The position numbers and the translations under genes were made by a program. A DNA stretch of 64,000 nucleotides, from contig NZ_JNWK01000032.1 in assembly GCF_000716445.1 (NCBI RefSeq), positions 1 to 64,000 on the forward strand, in the 5' to 3' direction. The notes under the pieces are model-generated. The model did not search any database. It worked only from the letters and a program-made list of their open reading frames with translations, and had not been told where the DNA came from. Origin of the DNA: Streptomyces wedmorensis (GTDB lineage: Bacteria; Actinomycetota; Actinomycetes; Streptomycetales; Streptomycetaceae). Positions 49,941 to 59,160 of the stretch are shown here, piece by piece (positions within the stretch are counted from its first letter, which is position 1; every line of letters starts with the position of its first letter).

Positions 49941-52900
49941 CGGACACCGGCCAGGTCCCGGGCGAGGGACTGCCGGAGAACGCAGGCATGGTCGAGCAGC
50001 CGGGCATCCCCGCACCGGGCGCGTACACCTTCCTGGACCCCTCCGAGCACACCACCGAGGACGACGACGTACTGCTGATGCCGGGCGCCCAGGGCGCCTG
50101 GAGCGAGCACCCGCCGGGCTTCGTGCCCGCGCCGCCGGTCGCCGTGCCGGCCCCGGCGCAGGCGGTCCCCGTGGTCCCGAACCAGGCGGCGCCGCACCAG
50201 GGCGTGCCGCAGCCGGCCGCCCCGCTGGGCGACCCGCTCACCGGCCCCCTGCCGGACCCGCTCACGGGCCCGCTCCCCGACTCGGTCGCCCTCGCCGACG
50301 TGCTGACCGCCCCGCAGGGCCAGACCCCGCCGCAGGGCGTGCCGCTCGGCCACGCCGCGGGCACCCCGGCGCACGGCGTCCCCGCCGCGCCGTACGAGCA
50401 GGTCGTCACCGACCACGGCTACGAGCCCGGCATCCTCGACACCGGCGCGCACGAGGCCGCGGGCCGCGACACCGGCTCCGTCGACCTCGGCGGCGTCCGC
50501 ATGCCGCCGCCCGGCACCGCCCCGGCCCCGCCGCCCGCCCGCCGCCCGCTGCACATGGGCCCGCCCGTGCCCGACGCGACCGGCGGCGTGGTGCTCTCGC
50601 TGGCCGACCGCGGCCCGGCCGCCGCGCCCGCCCCGGCCCCGCAGGCCGTCCCGGTCGTGGCCACCGAGCCCGCGCCCGTCCCCGTACGGAACCCGGGACC
50701 GCCCACCACCGGCCCCGAGTACTTCGACATCCCGCAGGACCAGCAGCTGGCCCCGCAGGGCGCCGAGCCGTGGGCCGCGCAGCCGCAGGAGGCCGCGGCG
50801 CCCCCGGCCGCCTTCCCCGCAGAAACGGTCGTCCCGCCGACGGGCCAGTTCGTGCAGGTCGAGGGCACCGTTCCGACGGCCCCGCACCTGGCCCCGGTCC
50901 CGGCACCCGAGGCGGTCGTGGAGACGGTCGCGGAGGCGGTCGTCGAGGCGGTCGCGGAGGCGCAGGAGCCGTCCCCGGCGGCCGAGCAGGCCGAGGTCCC
51001 CGCGCCCGTCGTCGTGGAGCCCGCTCCCGAGGCCGTCGTGGAACCCGCCCCCGAGGCCGTCGCGGAGACCCCGGACGAGGCCCCCGTGGCCGTCGTCGAC
51101 GCCCAGGCCACCGTGCCCGCGCCGCGCGAGGGCGAGCCCGTCGCCGAGGCTCCCGCCCCCGCGCCGGTGGACGCCGTCGAGCCCGAGGCAGGCACCCCCG
51201 CGCCGGAGGCCGAGCAGGCGCCGGAGGCGCAGCCCGAGCCCGTCGCCGTCCCGGAGCAGCCGACCGAGGCCGTCGCCGAGTCCGTCACGGAGCCCACCGC
51301 CGAAGCCGTCGCCGCGGCGGAGGCCCCGGCGGAGCAGGCTCCGGAGGAGGCCGCCGCCGAAGCGGTCGCCGACGAGACCCCCGCCGTCGCCGAGACCGCG
51401 CCGGAGATCCTTCCCGAGCAGGCCCCGGAGCCGGAGGCCGCCCCCGAGACGGCCGCGGTCGCCGAGCAGCCCGCCGCGCCCGTCGACGAGGCGGCGCCGG
51501 CCGAGGTCACCGAGCTTCCGGAGGCCGAGGTCGCCGAGCCGGCCGAGGTCGAGGCCGTGGCTGTGGCCGCGGAAGCGGACCAGACCGTCGCAGCCCCGGC
51601 GGAAGCCCCTGAGGCCCCTGAGGCCCTCGACGCCCCCGTGAACCCCGAAGCGGTCGCGGTCGCCGACCCCGAGGCCGTCGCCGTCGCCGTCGCCGACGAG
51701 GACGCGGACCCCGCCGCCGAGGAGGCGCCGGGCGCCCCCGCCCCCGGCTACGCCGACGCCGAGCGCGAGGCCGTCCTGCGCGTCATGCGTGAGCGCCGCG
51801 ACATCCGCAACGGCTTCCGTTCCGACCCGATCCCGCACGAGGTGCTGCTCCGCGTCCTGGAGGCCGCCCACACGGCGCCCAGCGTCGGCCACTCGCAGCC
51901 CTGGGACTTCGTCGTCATCCGCTCCGCGGAGACCCGGCAGACGATGCACGAACTGGCCCAGCGTCAGCGCGAGGCCTACGCCAAGTCGCTGCCGAAGGCC
52001 CGGGCGAAGCAGTTCAAGGAACTGAAGATCGAGGCCATCCTCGACACCCCGGTCAACATCGTCGTGACCGCCGACCCCACCCGGGGCGGCCGCCACACCC
52101 TCGGCCGCTACACGCAGCCGCAGATGGCCCCGTACTCCTCGGCGCTCGCCGTCGAGAACCTCTGGCTCGCCGCCCGCGCCGAAGGCCTCGGCGTCGGCTG
52201 GGTCAGCTTCTTCGACGAGCGCGAGATGGTCCGTGCCCTCGGCCTCCCCGAGCACCTCGAAGTCGTCGCGTACCTCTGCGTGGGATACGTCGACGAGTTC
52301 CCGGACGAGCCCGAGCTGGCCCAGGCGGGCTGGTCCAAGCGCCGCCCGCTGGCCTGGGTCGTCCACGAGGAGACGTACGGCCGCCGCGCCCTGCCCGGCG
52401 AGGAGCCGCACGACCTGCTCCAGGAGACCGTCGCCAACATCCGCCCGCTGGACGCCAAGGCGCTCGGCGAGGCCTGGGAGCGGCAGAAGCGGATGACCAA
52501 GCCGGCCGGCGCGCTCGGCATGCTGGAGATCATCTCCGCCCAGCTCTCCGGACTCTCCCGGGTCTGCCCGCCGCCGATCCCGGAGCCCGCCGCCGTCGCG
52601 ATCTTCGCCGGCGACCACGGCGTCCACGCCCAGGGAGTCACCCCCTGGCCGCAGGAGGTGACCGGCCAGATGGTCGCCAACTTCCTCGGTGGGGGAGCGG
52701 TCTGCAACGCCTTCGCGAACCAGGTCGGCGCCGAGGTCTGCGTCATCGACGTCGGCGTGGCCTCCGAACTCCCGGCGACCCCCGGACTGCTGCCCCGCAA
52801 GGTCCGCCCGGGCACCGGCGACTTCACCACCGGTCTCGCGATGACCCGCGAGGAGGTGCTGGCCGCGATCGAGGTCGGCATCGAGACCGCCCGCGACCTG

Positions 52901-53464
52901 GTCGCGGCGGGCAACAAGGCGATCCTCACCGGCGAGATGGGCATCGCGAACACCACCGCGTCCGCCGCGCTCATCTCGGTCTACACCGGCGTCGACGCCG
53001 CCGAGGTCACCGGCCGCGGCACCGGCATCAACGACGAGACGCACGCCCGCAAGGTCGACGTGGTGCGCCGCGCCCTCGACCTGCACAAGCCGGACCCGGC
53101 GGACCCCATCGGCGTCCTCTCGGCGATCGGCGGCCTGGAGCACGCGGCCCTCGTCGGCCTGATCCTGGGCGCCGCCTCGCTGCGCACCCCGGTCATCCTG
53201 GACGGCGTCTCCACCGGCGCGGCCGCGCTCGTGGCCCGGGCCATCGCGCCCGAGTCGCTCGCGGCCTGCATCGCCGGCCACCGCAGCGCCGAGCCCGGCC
53301 ACGTGGCAGCCCTCAACAAGCTGGGCCTCCGCCCCCTGGTCGACCTCGACCTCCGCCTCGGCGAGGGCACCGGAGCGCTCCTGGCCCTCCCCCTGGTGCA
53401 GAGCGCGGCCCGCGCGATGCACGAGGTCGCCACGTTCGACTCGGCGGGCGTCACCGAGAAGTAG
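49937..53464 (+). CDS. cobT: Fusion: 600-residue disordered region + BluB + CobT
   Basis: A 1175-residue protein for the lower-ligand arm of cobalamin synthesis. Residues 1 to about 600 are Pro/Ala/Glu/Val-rich, with repeated EAV, PAPE and EAVAE units and no recognisable fold. Residues about 605-825 are BluB-like, the flavin enzyme that makes 5,6-dimethylbenzimidazole: VMRERRDIRNGFR, APSVGHSQPWDFVVI and GVGWVSFFDE. Residues about 830-1170 are CobT, which joins nicotinate mononucleotide to dimethylbenzimidazole: TKPAGALGMLE, AGDHGVHAQGVT and catalytic Glu in LDLRLGEGTGALLA. The ATG follows GAGGGG. Gene order cobL-cobT fits B12 synthesis. The fusion would channel dimethylbenzimidazole; the tail function is unknown. 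Confidence 0.92.
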   Translation: MTDTGQVPGEGLPENAGMVEQPGIPAPGAYTFLDPSEHTTEDDDVLLMPGAQGAWSEHPPGFVPAPPVAVPAPAQAVPVVPNQAAPHQGVPQPAAPLGDPLTGPLPDPLTGPLPDSVALADVLTAPQGQTPPQGVPLGHAAGTPAHGVPAAPYEQVVTDHGYEPGILDTGAHEAAGRDTGSVDLGGVRMPPPGTAPAPPPARRPLHMGPPVPDATGGVVLSLADRGPAAAPAPAPQAVPVVATEPAPVPVRNPGPPTTGPEYFDIPQDQQLAPQGAEPWAAQPQEAAAPPAAFPAETVVPPTGQFVQVEGTVPTAPHLAPVPAPEAVVETVAEAVVEAVAEAQEPSPAAEQAEVPAPVVVEPAPEAVVEPAPEAVAETPDEAPVAVVDAQATVPAPREGEPVAEAPAPAPVDAVEPEAGTPAPEAEQAPEAQPEPVAVPEQPTEAVAESVTEPTAEAVAAAEAPAEQAPEEAAAEAVADETPAVAETAPEILPEQAPEPEAAPETAAVAEQPAAPVDEAAPAEVTELPEAEVAEPAEVEAVAVAAEADQTVAAPAEAPEAPEALDAPVNPEAVAVADPEAVAVAVADEDADPAAEEAPGAPAPGYADAEREAVLRVMRERRDIRNGFRSDPIPHEVLLRVLEAAHTAPSVGHSQPWDFVVIRSAETRQTMHELAQRQREAYAKSLPKARAKQFKELKIEAILDTPVNIVVTADPTRGGRHTLGRYTQPQMAPYSSALAVENLWLAARAEGLGVGWVSFFDEREMVRALGLPEHLEVVAYLCVGYVDEFPDEPELAQAGWSKRRPLAWVVHEETYGRRALPGEEPHDLLQETVANIRPLDAKALGEAWERQKRMTKPAGALGMLEIISAQLSGLSRVCPPPIPEPAAVAIFAGDHGVHAQGVTPWPQEVTGQMVANFLGGGAVCNAFANQVGAEVCVIDVGVASELPATPGLLPRKVRPGTGDFTTGLAMTREEVLAAIEVGIETARDLVAAGNKAILTGEMGIANTTASAALISVYTGVDAAEVTGRGTGINDETHARKVDVVRRALDLHKPDPADPIGVLSAIGGLEHAALVGLILGAASLRTPVILDGVSTGAAALVARAIAPESLAACIAGHRSAEPGHVAALNKLGLRPLVDLDLRLGEGTGALLALPLVQSAARAMHEVATFDSAGVTEK

Positions 53465-53479
53465 CACGGTCCGGCGCGT

Positions 53480-53508
53480 CTCCCACCCACTCAGGCGAGT
53501 GGGAGGCG
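53480..53508 (+). terminator. Hairpin after bluB-cobT
   Basis: CCCACTC (53486-53492) pairs with GAGTGGG (53497-53503), extended by outer CTC and GCGC pairing, about 20 bases after the stop. Confidence 0.7.
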
Positions 53509-53534
53509 CGCGGGGACCGCGTTCGGGACGCAAA

Positions 53535-53642
53535 GCGTGATCTGTGGCGCGCATGCCGCGCCTCTGCGTTCCGAGAGCCGACAGGCGCCGTAGATCACGC
53601 GGTCCCGGACGTGGTCCCGGAGCGGCGCCCACGTCCGGGACC
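53535..53642. promoter_or_regulatory. Two consecutive large inverted repeats before cysG/cobA gene
   Basis: GCGTGATCT (53535-53543) pairs with AGATCACGC (53592-53600), enclosing inner GGCGCG/CGCGCC-type pairs. Immediately next, GGTCCCGGACGTGG (53601-53614) pairs perfectly with CCACGTCCGGGACC (53629-53642) over 14 bp with a 14-base loop. A further short dyad GTCAC-N7-GTGAC lies at 53679-53695. The region (53465-53769) has no gene. These could be terminator-like, RNA-structural or protein-binding elements. Confidence 0.6.
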
Positions 53643-53769
53643 GCCGGCGGGACATCCGTCACACCTTGCAAACCCCAGGTCACAGATATCGTGACTGTGC
53701 ACGAGCCGCTTCATCGCCGCAGCGGCCCCCTCGCCCGCACCGCCACGCTCTCCGAGGAGCCGCTCACCC

Positions 53770-55002
53770 ATGGCCGAAACCGCCGAGCACCCCGCCTACC
53801 CCGTCGGACTGCGCCTCGCAGGCCGCCGCGTCGTCGTCCTCGGTGGCGGCCAGGTCGCCCAGCGCCGCCTCCCCGCGCTGATCGCGGCGGGCGCCGACAT
53901 CACGCTCATCTCCCCGTCGGCGACCCCGTCCGTGGACGTGATGGCGGAAACCGGCGAGATCACTTGGATCAAGCGACGCTACGAGGACGGCGACCTCGCC
54001 GACACCTGGTACGTGCTGGTGGCCACCACCGACGCGACCGCCAACGCCGCGGCCTCGGCCGAGGCCGAGCGGACCCGCACCTGGTGCGTGCGCGCCGACG
54101 ACGCCGAGGCGGCCACCGCCTGGACCCCGGCCACCGGCCGCGACGCGGGCGTCACCGTCGCCGTGCTCACCGGCCACGACCCCCGGCGTTCCGCCTCCGT
54201 GCGCGACGCGATCGTCGAGGGCCTCCGGGACGGTTCGATCGCCGCACCCGTGCACCGCACCCGGGCCCCGTTCGTCGCGCTCGTCGGCGGCGGCCCCGGC
54301 GACCCGGACCTCATCACGGTGCGCGGCCGCCGGCTGCTCGCCGAGGCCGACGTGGTCATCGCCGACCGGCTCGGCCCCCGCGACCTCCTCGACGAACTGC
54401 CCCCGCACGTCGAGGTGATCGACGCGGCGAAGATCCCGTACGGCCGGTTCATGGCCCAGGAGGCCATCAACAACGCGCTCATCGAGCACGCGAAGGCCGG
54501 CAAGTCCGTCGTCCGCCTCAAGGGCGGCGACCCGTTCGTCTTCGGCCGGGGCATGGAGGAGGCGCAGGCCCTCGCCGTCGAGGGCATCTCCTGCACGGTC
54601 GTCCCGGGCATCTCCAGCTCCATCTCGGTCCCCGGCGCGGCCGGCATCCCGGTCACCCACCGGGGCGTGGCGCACGAGTTCACGGTGGTCAGCGGCCACG
54701 TCGCTCCCGACGACCCGCGCTCGCTCGTCGACTGGGCCTCGCTCGCGAAGCTCACCGGCACCCTCGTCATCCTCATGGGCGTCGACAAGATCGGGAAGAT
54801 CGCCGAGGCGCTGATCGCGCACGGCAAGAGCCCCGACACCCCGCTGGCCCTGGTCCAGGAGGGCACCACGGCGACCCAGCGCCGGGTGGACGCCACGCTC
54901 GCGACGGTCGCCGAGACCGTCAAGGCGGAGGAGGTCCGTCCGCCGGCCGTCATCGTCATCGGCGAGGTCGTCACCGAGGGTCCCGACAAGCTGGTGAAGT
55001 GA
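53770..55002 (+). CDS. cysG: Uroporphyrinogen-III C-methyltransferase with siroheme-dehydrogenase domain
   Basis: A CysG-like bifunctional enzyme. Residues about 1-150 form the NAD-dependent precorrin-2 dehydrogenase/chelatase part with VVVLGGGQVAQRRLPALIAAGADITLISP; residues about 168-410 are the SAM uroporphyrinogen methylase with FVALVGGGPGDPDLITVRGRRLLAEADVV, YDRL-like ADRLGPRDLL and KGGDPFVFGRG. It supplies precorrin-2 for siroheme and cobalamin. The gene follows bluB-cobT in the same direction but after terminators and hairpins, so it is likely separate. Preceded by TTGCAA and dyads at 53666-53695. Confidence 0.93.
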   Translation: MAETAEHPAYPVGLRLAGRRVVVLGGGQVAQRRLPALIAAGADITLISPSATPSVDVMAETGEITWIKRRYEDGDLADTWYVLVATTDATANAAASAEAERTRTWCVRADDAEAATAWTPATGRDAGVTVAVLTGHDPRRSASVRDAIVEGLRDGSIAAPVHRTRAPFVALVGGGPGDPDLITVRGRRLLAEADVVIADRLGPRDLLDELPPHVEVIDAAKIPYGRFMAQEAINNALIEHAKAGKSVVRLKGGDPFVFGRGMEEAQALAVEGISCTVVPGISSSISVPGAAGIPVTHRGVAHEFTVVSGHVAPDDPRSLVDWASLAKLTGTLVILMGVDKIGKIAEALIAHGKSPDTPLALVQEGTTATQRRVDATLATVAETVKAEEVRPPAVIVIGEVVTEGPDKLVK

Positions 55003-55089
55003 CCGCGGGAGCGCCCGCACGGCGTAACCAGGGGTAACCGAGCCCCTCGACACATTGGCACCACACCCCGGACAAGGCAGTATCACCTC

Positions 55090-55908
55090 GTGGCCGAACT
55101 CATCACGATCGACGACCCCGACGACCCGCGCCTGCGCGACTACACCGGCCTGACCGACGTCGAGCTCCGGCGCAGACGCGAGCCGGCCGAGGGCCTGTTC
55201 ATCGCGGAGGGCGAGAAGGTCATCCGCCGCGCCAGGCAGGCGGGGTACGAGATGCGGTCGATGCTGCTCTCCGCCAAGTGGGTCGACGTCATGCGGGACG
55301 TCATCGACGAGGTCCCGGCGCCGGTGTACGCGATCCAGCCGGACCTCGCGGAACGCGTCACCGGCTACCACGTGCACCGCGGCGCGCTCGCCTCCATGCA
55401 GCGCAAGCCGCTCCCGGACGCCGCCGAACTGCTCGTCGGCGCCCGGCGCGTGGTCGTCATGGAGTCGGTCAACGACCACACCAACATCGGCGCCATCTTC
55501 CGCAGCGCCGCCGCCCTCGGCATGGACGCCGTCCTGCTCTCCCCGGACTGCGCGGACCCGCTCTACCGGCGCTCGGTGAAGGTCTCCATGGGTGCGGTCT
55601 TCTCCGTCCCGTACGCCCGCCTCGACACCTGGCCCCGCGGTCTGGAGGCCGTACGGGAGGCCGGGTTCAAGCTCCTCGCCCTCACCCCGGCCGAGAAGGC
55701 GACCTCCATCGACGAGGCCGCCCCGCACAAGCTGGACCGGGTGGCCCTGATGCTCGGCGCGGAGGGCGACGGCCTCTCCACGCAGGCGCTGCGCGCCGCC
55801 GACGAATGGGTCCGCATCCCCATGGCCCACGGCGTCGACTCCCTGAACGTGGGAGCCGCCGCCGCGGTCGCCTTCTACGCGGTGGCCACCGGCCGCCCGG
55901 AGTCCTGA
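55090..55908 (+). CDS. TrmH/SpoU-family RNA methyltransferase (second copy)
   Basis: A 272-residue SPOUT-fold ribose methylase. The N-terminal part EGLFIAEGEKVIRRARQAGYE is the substrate-binding domain; motif 1 NIGAIFRSAAALGMDAVLLSP, motif 2 LGAEGDGLSTQAL and motif 3 VDSLNVGAAAAVAFYAVA form the knot. It differs clearly from the SpoU protein at 6042 and resembles the TsnR/ TrmH 'RNA 2-O ribose' group; the target nucleotide is unknown. GTG start 55090. It converges with a Ser/Thr kinase (17-base gap). Confidence 0.9.
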   Translation: MAELITIDDPDDPRLRDYTGLTDVELRRRREPAEGLFIAEGEKVIRRARQAGYEMRSMLLSAKWVDVMRDVIDEVPAPVYAIQPDLAERVTGYHVHRGALASMQRKPLPDAAELLVGARRVVVMESVNDHTNIGAIFRSAAALGMDAVLLSPDCADPLYRRSVKVSMGAVFSVPYARLDTWPRGLEAVREAGFKLLALTPAEKATSIDEAAPHKLDRVALMLGAEGDGLSTQALRAADEWVRIPMAHGVDSLNVGAAAAVAFYAVATGRPES

Positions 55909-55924
55909 GCAGCCGGGTCTCTCG

Positions 55925-57121
55925 TCAGCCCTGCAGGGCCTGGGCCGCGGCGATCCCCAGGGCCACGACCAGGGTCACGACCACGAAGACGAACAGCCGC
56001 TGGCGCAGCAGCCGAGGGTTGGCCGGCCGGCGGCCGGTGGACGTCGAGCGGGCGCCGGGCCTGGTGCCGGTCCGCGACTGGGGGCGCGAGCCACCGGTCC
56101 GCGAGCCCCCGGACGGCCGAGACGACGGTCCCGGGCCACGCCCGGCCGTCCGGTCACGGTCCGCACCCCGGTCGCGGTCCGTGCCGCGCTCGGCGTCGCG
56201 ACCGCGCGTGTCCCGCTCGGTGTACCGCTCCGTCGGCCGGGCGGGGCTCCGCTCCTCGATGCGCTCCCGCTGCGCGGGCGGCCGTGAGACAGGCAGCCCC
56301 TGCGCCTCGCGCGCCGCGATCTCCTTGAGCCGCATCGACAGCTGGAGCGTGCTGGGCCGGTCCTCGGGGTCCTTCGCCAGACAGGCCCGGATCAGCGGCG
56401 CCAGCGCGTCCGGCACCCCGTGCAGCTGGGGCTCCTCGTGCACCACCCGGTACAGCATGACCTCGGAACTGCCGTGTCCGAAGGGCGAGTCCGCCATCGC
56501 CGCGTACGCGAGGGTGGCACCGAGCGAGAACACGTCGGTCGCCGGGGTGACCGCCGCGCCGCGCACCTGCTCGGGGGCGAGGAAGCCGGGCGATCCGACC
56601 GCCGTGCCCACGTGGGTCAGGGTGCTCGCCCCGGTGGCCCACGCGATGCCGAAGTCGATGATGCGGGGGCCCTTGGGGGAGAGCAGGATGTTCGACGGCT
56701 TCAGGTCGCGGTGCACCACCCCGGCCTCGTGGACGGCGACCAGGCCCTCCGAGAGCGCGGCCCCGATCGAGGCGACGTCGGCGGCGCGGAGCCCGCCCTC
56801 CTCGGCGACCCGGTCGTGCAGCGAGGGACCGGGCACGTACTGGGTCGCGAACCAGGGGCGCTCGGCCTCCAGGTCGGCGGCCACGAGCCGGGCCGTACAA
56901 CCGCCGCGGATCCGCCGGGCGGCCGACACCTCACGGGCGAACCGCGACCGGAACTCCTGGTCCTCGGCCAGATCCGGCCGGATCACCTTCAGCGCCACCC
57001 GCTGGCCGCGCCGGTCGGACCCCAGGTACACGACGCCCATCCCGCCGGCCCCCAGCCTGCGGTGGAGCCGGAACGACCCGACGATCCGCGGATCCTCGCG
57101 CCGGAGCCGCATCATCGCCAT
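55925..57121 (-). CDS. Membrane-anchored serine/threonine protein kinase
   Basis: A 398-residue Hanks-type kinase. GAGGMGVVYLG is the glycine loop, K45 in ALKVI the ATP Lys, HRDLKPSN the catalytic loop (D139), DFG at 156-158 and APE at 182-184. The kinase core ends near residue 270; an Arg/Thr/Pro/Gly-rich disordered linker (about 285-370) leads to a C-terminal membrane helix (LFVFVVVTLVVALGIAAAQAL). So the kinase faces the cytoplasm and has no extracytoplasmic PASTA domain. The ATG follows GAGGGGAC. Substrate is unknown. Confidence 0.92.
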   Translation of the reverse strand: MAMMRLRREDPRIVGSFRLHRRLGAGGMGVVYLGSDRRGQRVALKVIRPDLAEDQEFRSRFAREVSAARRIRGGCTARLVAADLEAERPWFATQYVPGPSLHDRVAEEGGLRAADVASIGAALSEGLVAVHEAGVVHRDLKPSNILLSPKGPRIIDFGIAWATGASTLTHVGTAVGSPGFLAPEQVRGAAVTPATDVFSLGATLAYAAMADSPFGHGSSEVMLYRVVHEEPQLHGVPDALAPLIRACLAKDPEDRPSTLQLSMRLKEIAAREAQGLPVSRPPAQRERIEERSPARPTERYTERDTRGRDAERGTDRDRGADRDRTAGRGPGPSSRPSGGSRTGGSRPQSRTGTRPGARSTSTGRRPANPRLLRQRLFVFVVVTLVVALGIAAAQALQG

Positions 57122-57612
57122 GTCCGTCCCCTCGTCCGTTCGACGTGGCACAGCTTACGTAGTGGCGCCCGCACGCGCTCATAGGCCGCGCCCTCCGCCG
57201 GGATCGATTGTCAGTGCTGACGGGAACCCCGCGGGTCCGCACGGGACGGCGGCACTTTCCAACCACCTTTGCCCGGAACCCACTTGACGCAGCGTCGCGA
57301 AGACGGGGCGACGGCCCCGCGGCCCGCCCGGCGCCCCGGCCCGCCGCGGTCCGCACCCCGCACCCCGCGAAGTGAGCGAAGTCACGCCGCCACCCCGACC
57401 CCTCCGGGAAGACCCCGTGATCGGAGCCCCCGTCTCCACCCAGGGGAGTACGCCGCACGGGCGGGCGTCATCCTCCGGGAGGCCCGCAAGTCGGTACGCG
57501 GGCATGACGTCCCGGCGCTCCCCGCTCCCTAGTCTTGAACTCAAGCGGCGGGTGCAGCACTCGTCCCCCGAGGTCACGCACCCGCCGCGCCAGACATGAC
57601 AGGAGAGGACCC
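57122..57612. other. 491-bp intergenic region between kinase and small membrane protein
   Basis: No convincing gene on either strand. It contains a short dyad GTCAG-TG-CTGAC (57210-57221) near the kinase side, and the dyad CTTGA-AC-TCAAG (57534-57545) near the small membrane protein, where TAGTCT (57530-57535) could be a -10 box. Otherwise I see nothing. Confidence 0.5.
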
Positions 57613-57780
57613 ATGGCTTTCACGGCACCGCGGACGAGCACCCGGCCTTCGAGCCAGCGCCACCCCCTGGTGGCCACCGCCATGGTCCTCCCTCTCGCGG
57701 CCCTGCTCGTAGTCGTCTTCGGCGGCTGGGACGCGGTGGTCACACAGGCGTCGTCCGTGGGCGTGATGCTGGGGCGCTGA
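57613..57780 (+). CDS. Small single-helix membrane protein
   Basis: A 55-residue protein with one membrane helix (ATAMVLPLAALLVVVFGGW, about residues 22-40) after a Thr/Ser/Arg-rich N-terminus. ATG 57613 follows AGGAGAGGA, a strong ribosome site. No family recognised. It is followed by a strong hairpin terminator at 57870-57897, which supports an expressed gene. Function unknown. Confidence 0.65.
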   Translation: MAFTAPRTSTRPSSQRHPLVATAMVLPLAALLVVVFGGWDAVVTQASSVGVMLGR

Positions 57781-57869
57781 GCGGCGCCCCGGACCCGGGA
57801 GAGCGGCCCGGGTCGGGACATCCGGCCATCAGCCCCGTGGGGACGGGGGTGCGGCGGACGGCAGCGTGG

Positions 57870-57976
57870 GGCCGGTCAGCTGGGGAGCTGACCGGCCCTC
57901 GCGCTTTTCCCCTCCGGTCCTCCTCGCCTGGGGAGCCGACCGGCCCTCGCGCTTTCCCCTCCGGTCCTCCTCGCCT
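57870..57976. terminator. Terminator hairpin with duplicated right arm
   Basis: GGCCGGTCAGCT (57870-57881) pairs perfectly with AGCTGACCGGCC (57886-57897) around GGGG, followed by CTCGCGCTTTTCCCC. A tandem near-identical 47-48-base copy (57882-57929 and 57930-57976), each starting GGGGAGC-GACCGGCCCTCGCG, duplicates the right arm and the U-tract. Confidence 0.75.
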
Positions 57977-58028
57977 TCGGGGGCGGCCGGGGGAGTGGGA
58001 CCGGGCCCCCACGACGTACGCTCCCCGC

Positions 58029-59114
58029 GTGGACTCCACCGCCCCGACCCCACCCGCGCAGACCCCACCCGCGCCCACCCTGCCTTCGCCGAGGTCGCCC
58101 GCCCCGCCCGCCCCGCACGACCCGCTCGACCGGCTCGCCGCCGTCGCGCGGGACGCCGCCCATGGGGCCGGTGCGGCCTGCCGCTGCGCGAGCGGAGTCG
58201 TGGGGGTGCTCGCCGACCGGGACGACGGGACCGTCGTGCGGCACGGGGCGCTCGTCGTCAAGGCGCATGCTCCCGACACCGATCCGGAGGCGCACCGGGC
58301 GCGGCTCGCGCTCGCCGGGCACGGGGACGTCGCCGGCGTCTTCCTGCCGCCGCTCCCGTTCGCGGACGCGGGCCTCGACGCGCAGGACGGGTTCGACGGC
58401 CGCCCCGTCACGGTCTGGCCGTACGGGTCTCCCGTCGACCCGGAGGACCCGGACGCCGCCCCCTGGGAGGAGGCGGCCCGACTGCTCGCCGCGCTCCACC
58501 GGACCCCGCCGCCGGGCGGGTCGGCGGCGGGCCTCCCGGAGATGCGGGCCCGCGTGAAGGTGCGGCTGGCCGTGGACCGGATGGTCCGCGCGGCGCCGGG
58601 CCACCCGGCGACCGCCACCGTGCTCGGCGCCTGGCGCACCCTCCCCGACCGCGACGGCGGTCCCGATACCGGTCAGGGCGGTACGGCGGAGGCCGTCCGC
58701 ACCCTCTGCCACGGCGATTTCCACCTCGGTCAGCTGGTCCGCGACGGCGGCACCGCGGCGGACCGGGCGCCGGGGCGGTGGCGGCTGATCGACATCGACG
58801 ACGTCGGTCTCGGCGACCCGGCGTGGGATCTGGCCCGGCCCGCCGCGTGGTTCGCGGCGGGCATCCTGCCCCCGGAGGTGTGGTCGCGGTTCCTCGGCGC
58901 GTACCAGGAGGCGGCAGGTCCCGCGGTGGGGGCCGACCCGTGGGTGCGACTCGACGTGCCGGCGCGGGCCCTGACGGTCCAGACGGCCGCGCTGGCCGTG
59001 GCCAAGGCGACGGCGGGCCGACGGGAGCTGGACGAGGTGGAAGTCGTGATGATCGACACTTGTGCGCGTATCGCCGGACATCGAACCGACTCGGCCGGTT
59101 CGGCGTCCACGTAA
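58029..59114 (+). CDS. Aminoglycoside-phosphotransferase-like (APH/choline kinase fold) enzyme
   Basis: A 361-residue putative small-molecule kinase. The conserved Brenner motif is LCHGDFHLGQ (catalytic Asp) and the downstream Mg ligand is in LIDIDDVGLGDPAWDL. The N-terminal 40 residues are Pro/Thr-rich. The substrate is not known, and the family also includes aminoglycoside and macrolide kinases, so no resistance role is claimed. GTG 58029 is preceded by TACGCT (58017-58022), 6 bases before the start, predicting a leaderless message. The zinc-ribbon gene follows 46 bases later on the same strand. Confidence 0.82.
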   Translation: MDSTAPTPPAQTPPAPTLPSPRSPAPPAPHDPLDRLAAVARDAAHGAGAACRCASGVVGVLADRDDGTVVRHGALVVKAHAPDTDPEAHRARLALAGHGDVAGVFLPPLPFADAGLDAQDGFDGRPVTVWPYGSPVDPEDPDAAPWEEAARLLAALHRTPPPGGSAAGLPEMRARVKVRLAVDRMVRAAPGHPATATVLGAWRTLPDRDGGPDTGQGGTAEAVRTLCHGDFHLGQLVRDGGTAADRAPGRWRLIDIDDVGLGDPAWDLARPAAWFAAGILPPEVWSRFLGAYQEAAGPAVGADPWVRLDVPARALTVQTAALAVAKATAGRRELDEVEVVMIDTCARIAGHRTDSAGSAST

Positions 59115-59160
59115 GGTAAGGCCACCATTCGAACGGCGATGTCAGGGAGTTGAGCCGAGC

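Noticed and set aside
49394..53683. Long minus-strand frame opposite bluB-cobT
   Set aside because: It is antisense to recognised BluB and CobT domains and consists of low-complexity Gly/Arg sequence caused by GC-rich codons.
58029..59114. Aminoglycoside resistance gene
   Set aside because: The APH/choline-kinase fold is shared by many unrelated small-molecule kinases; nothing in the sequence or context points to aminoglycosides.
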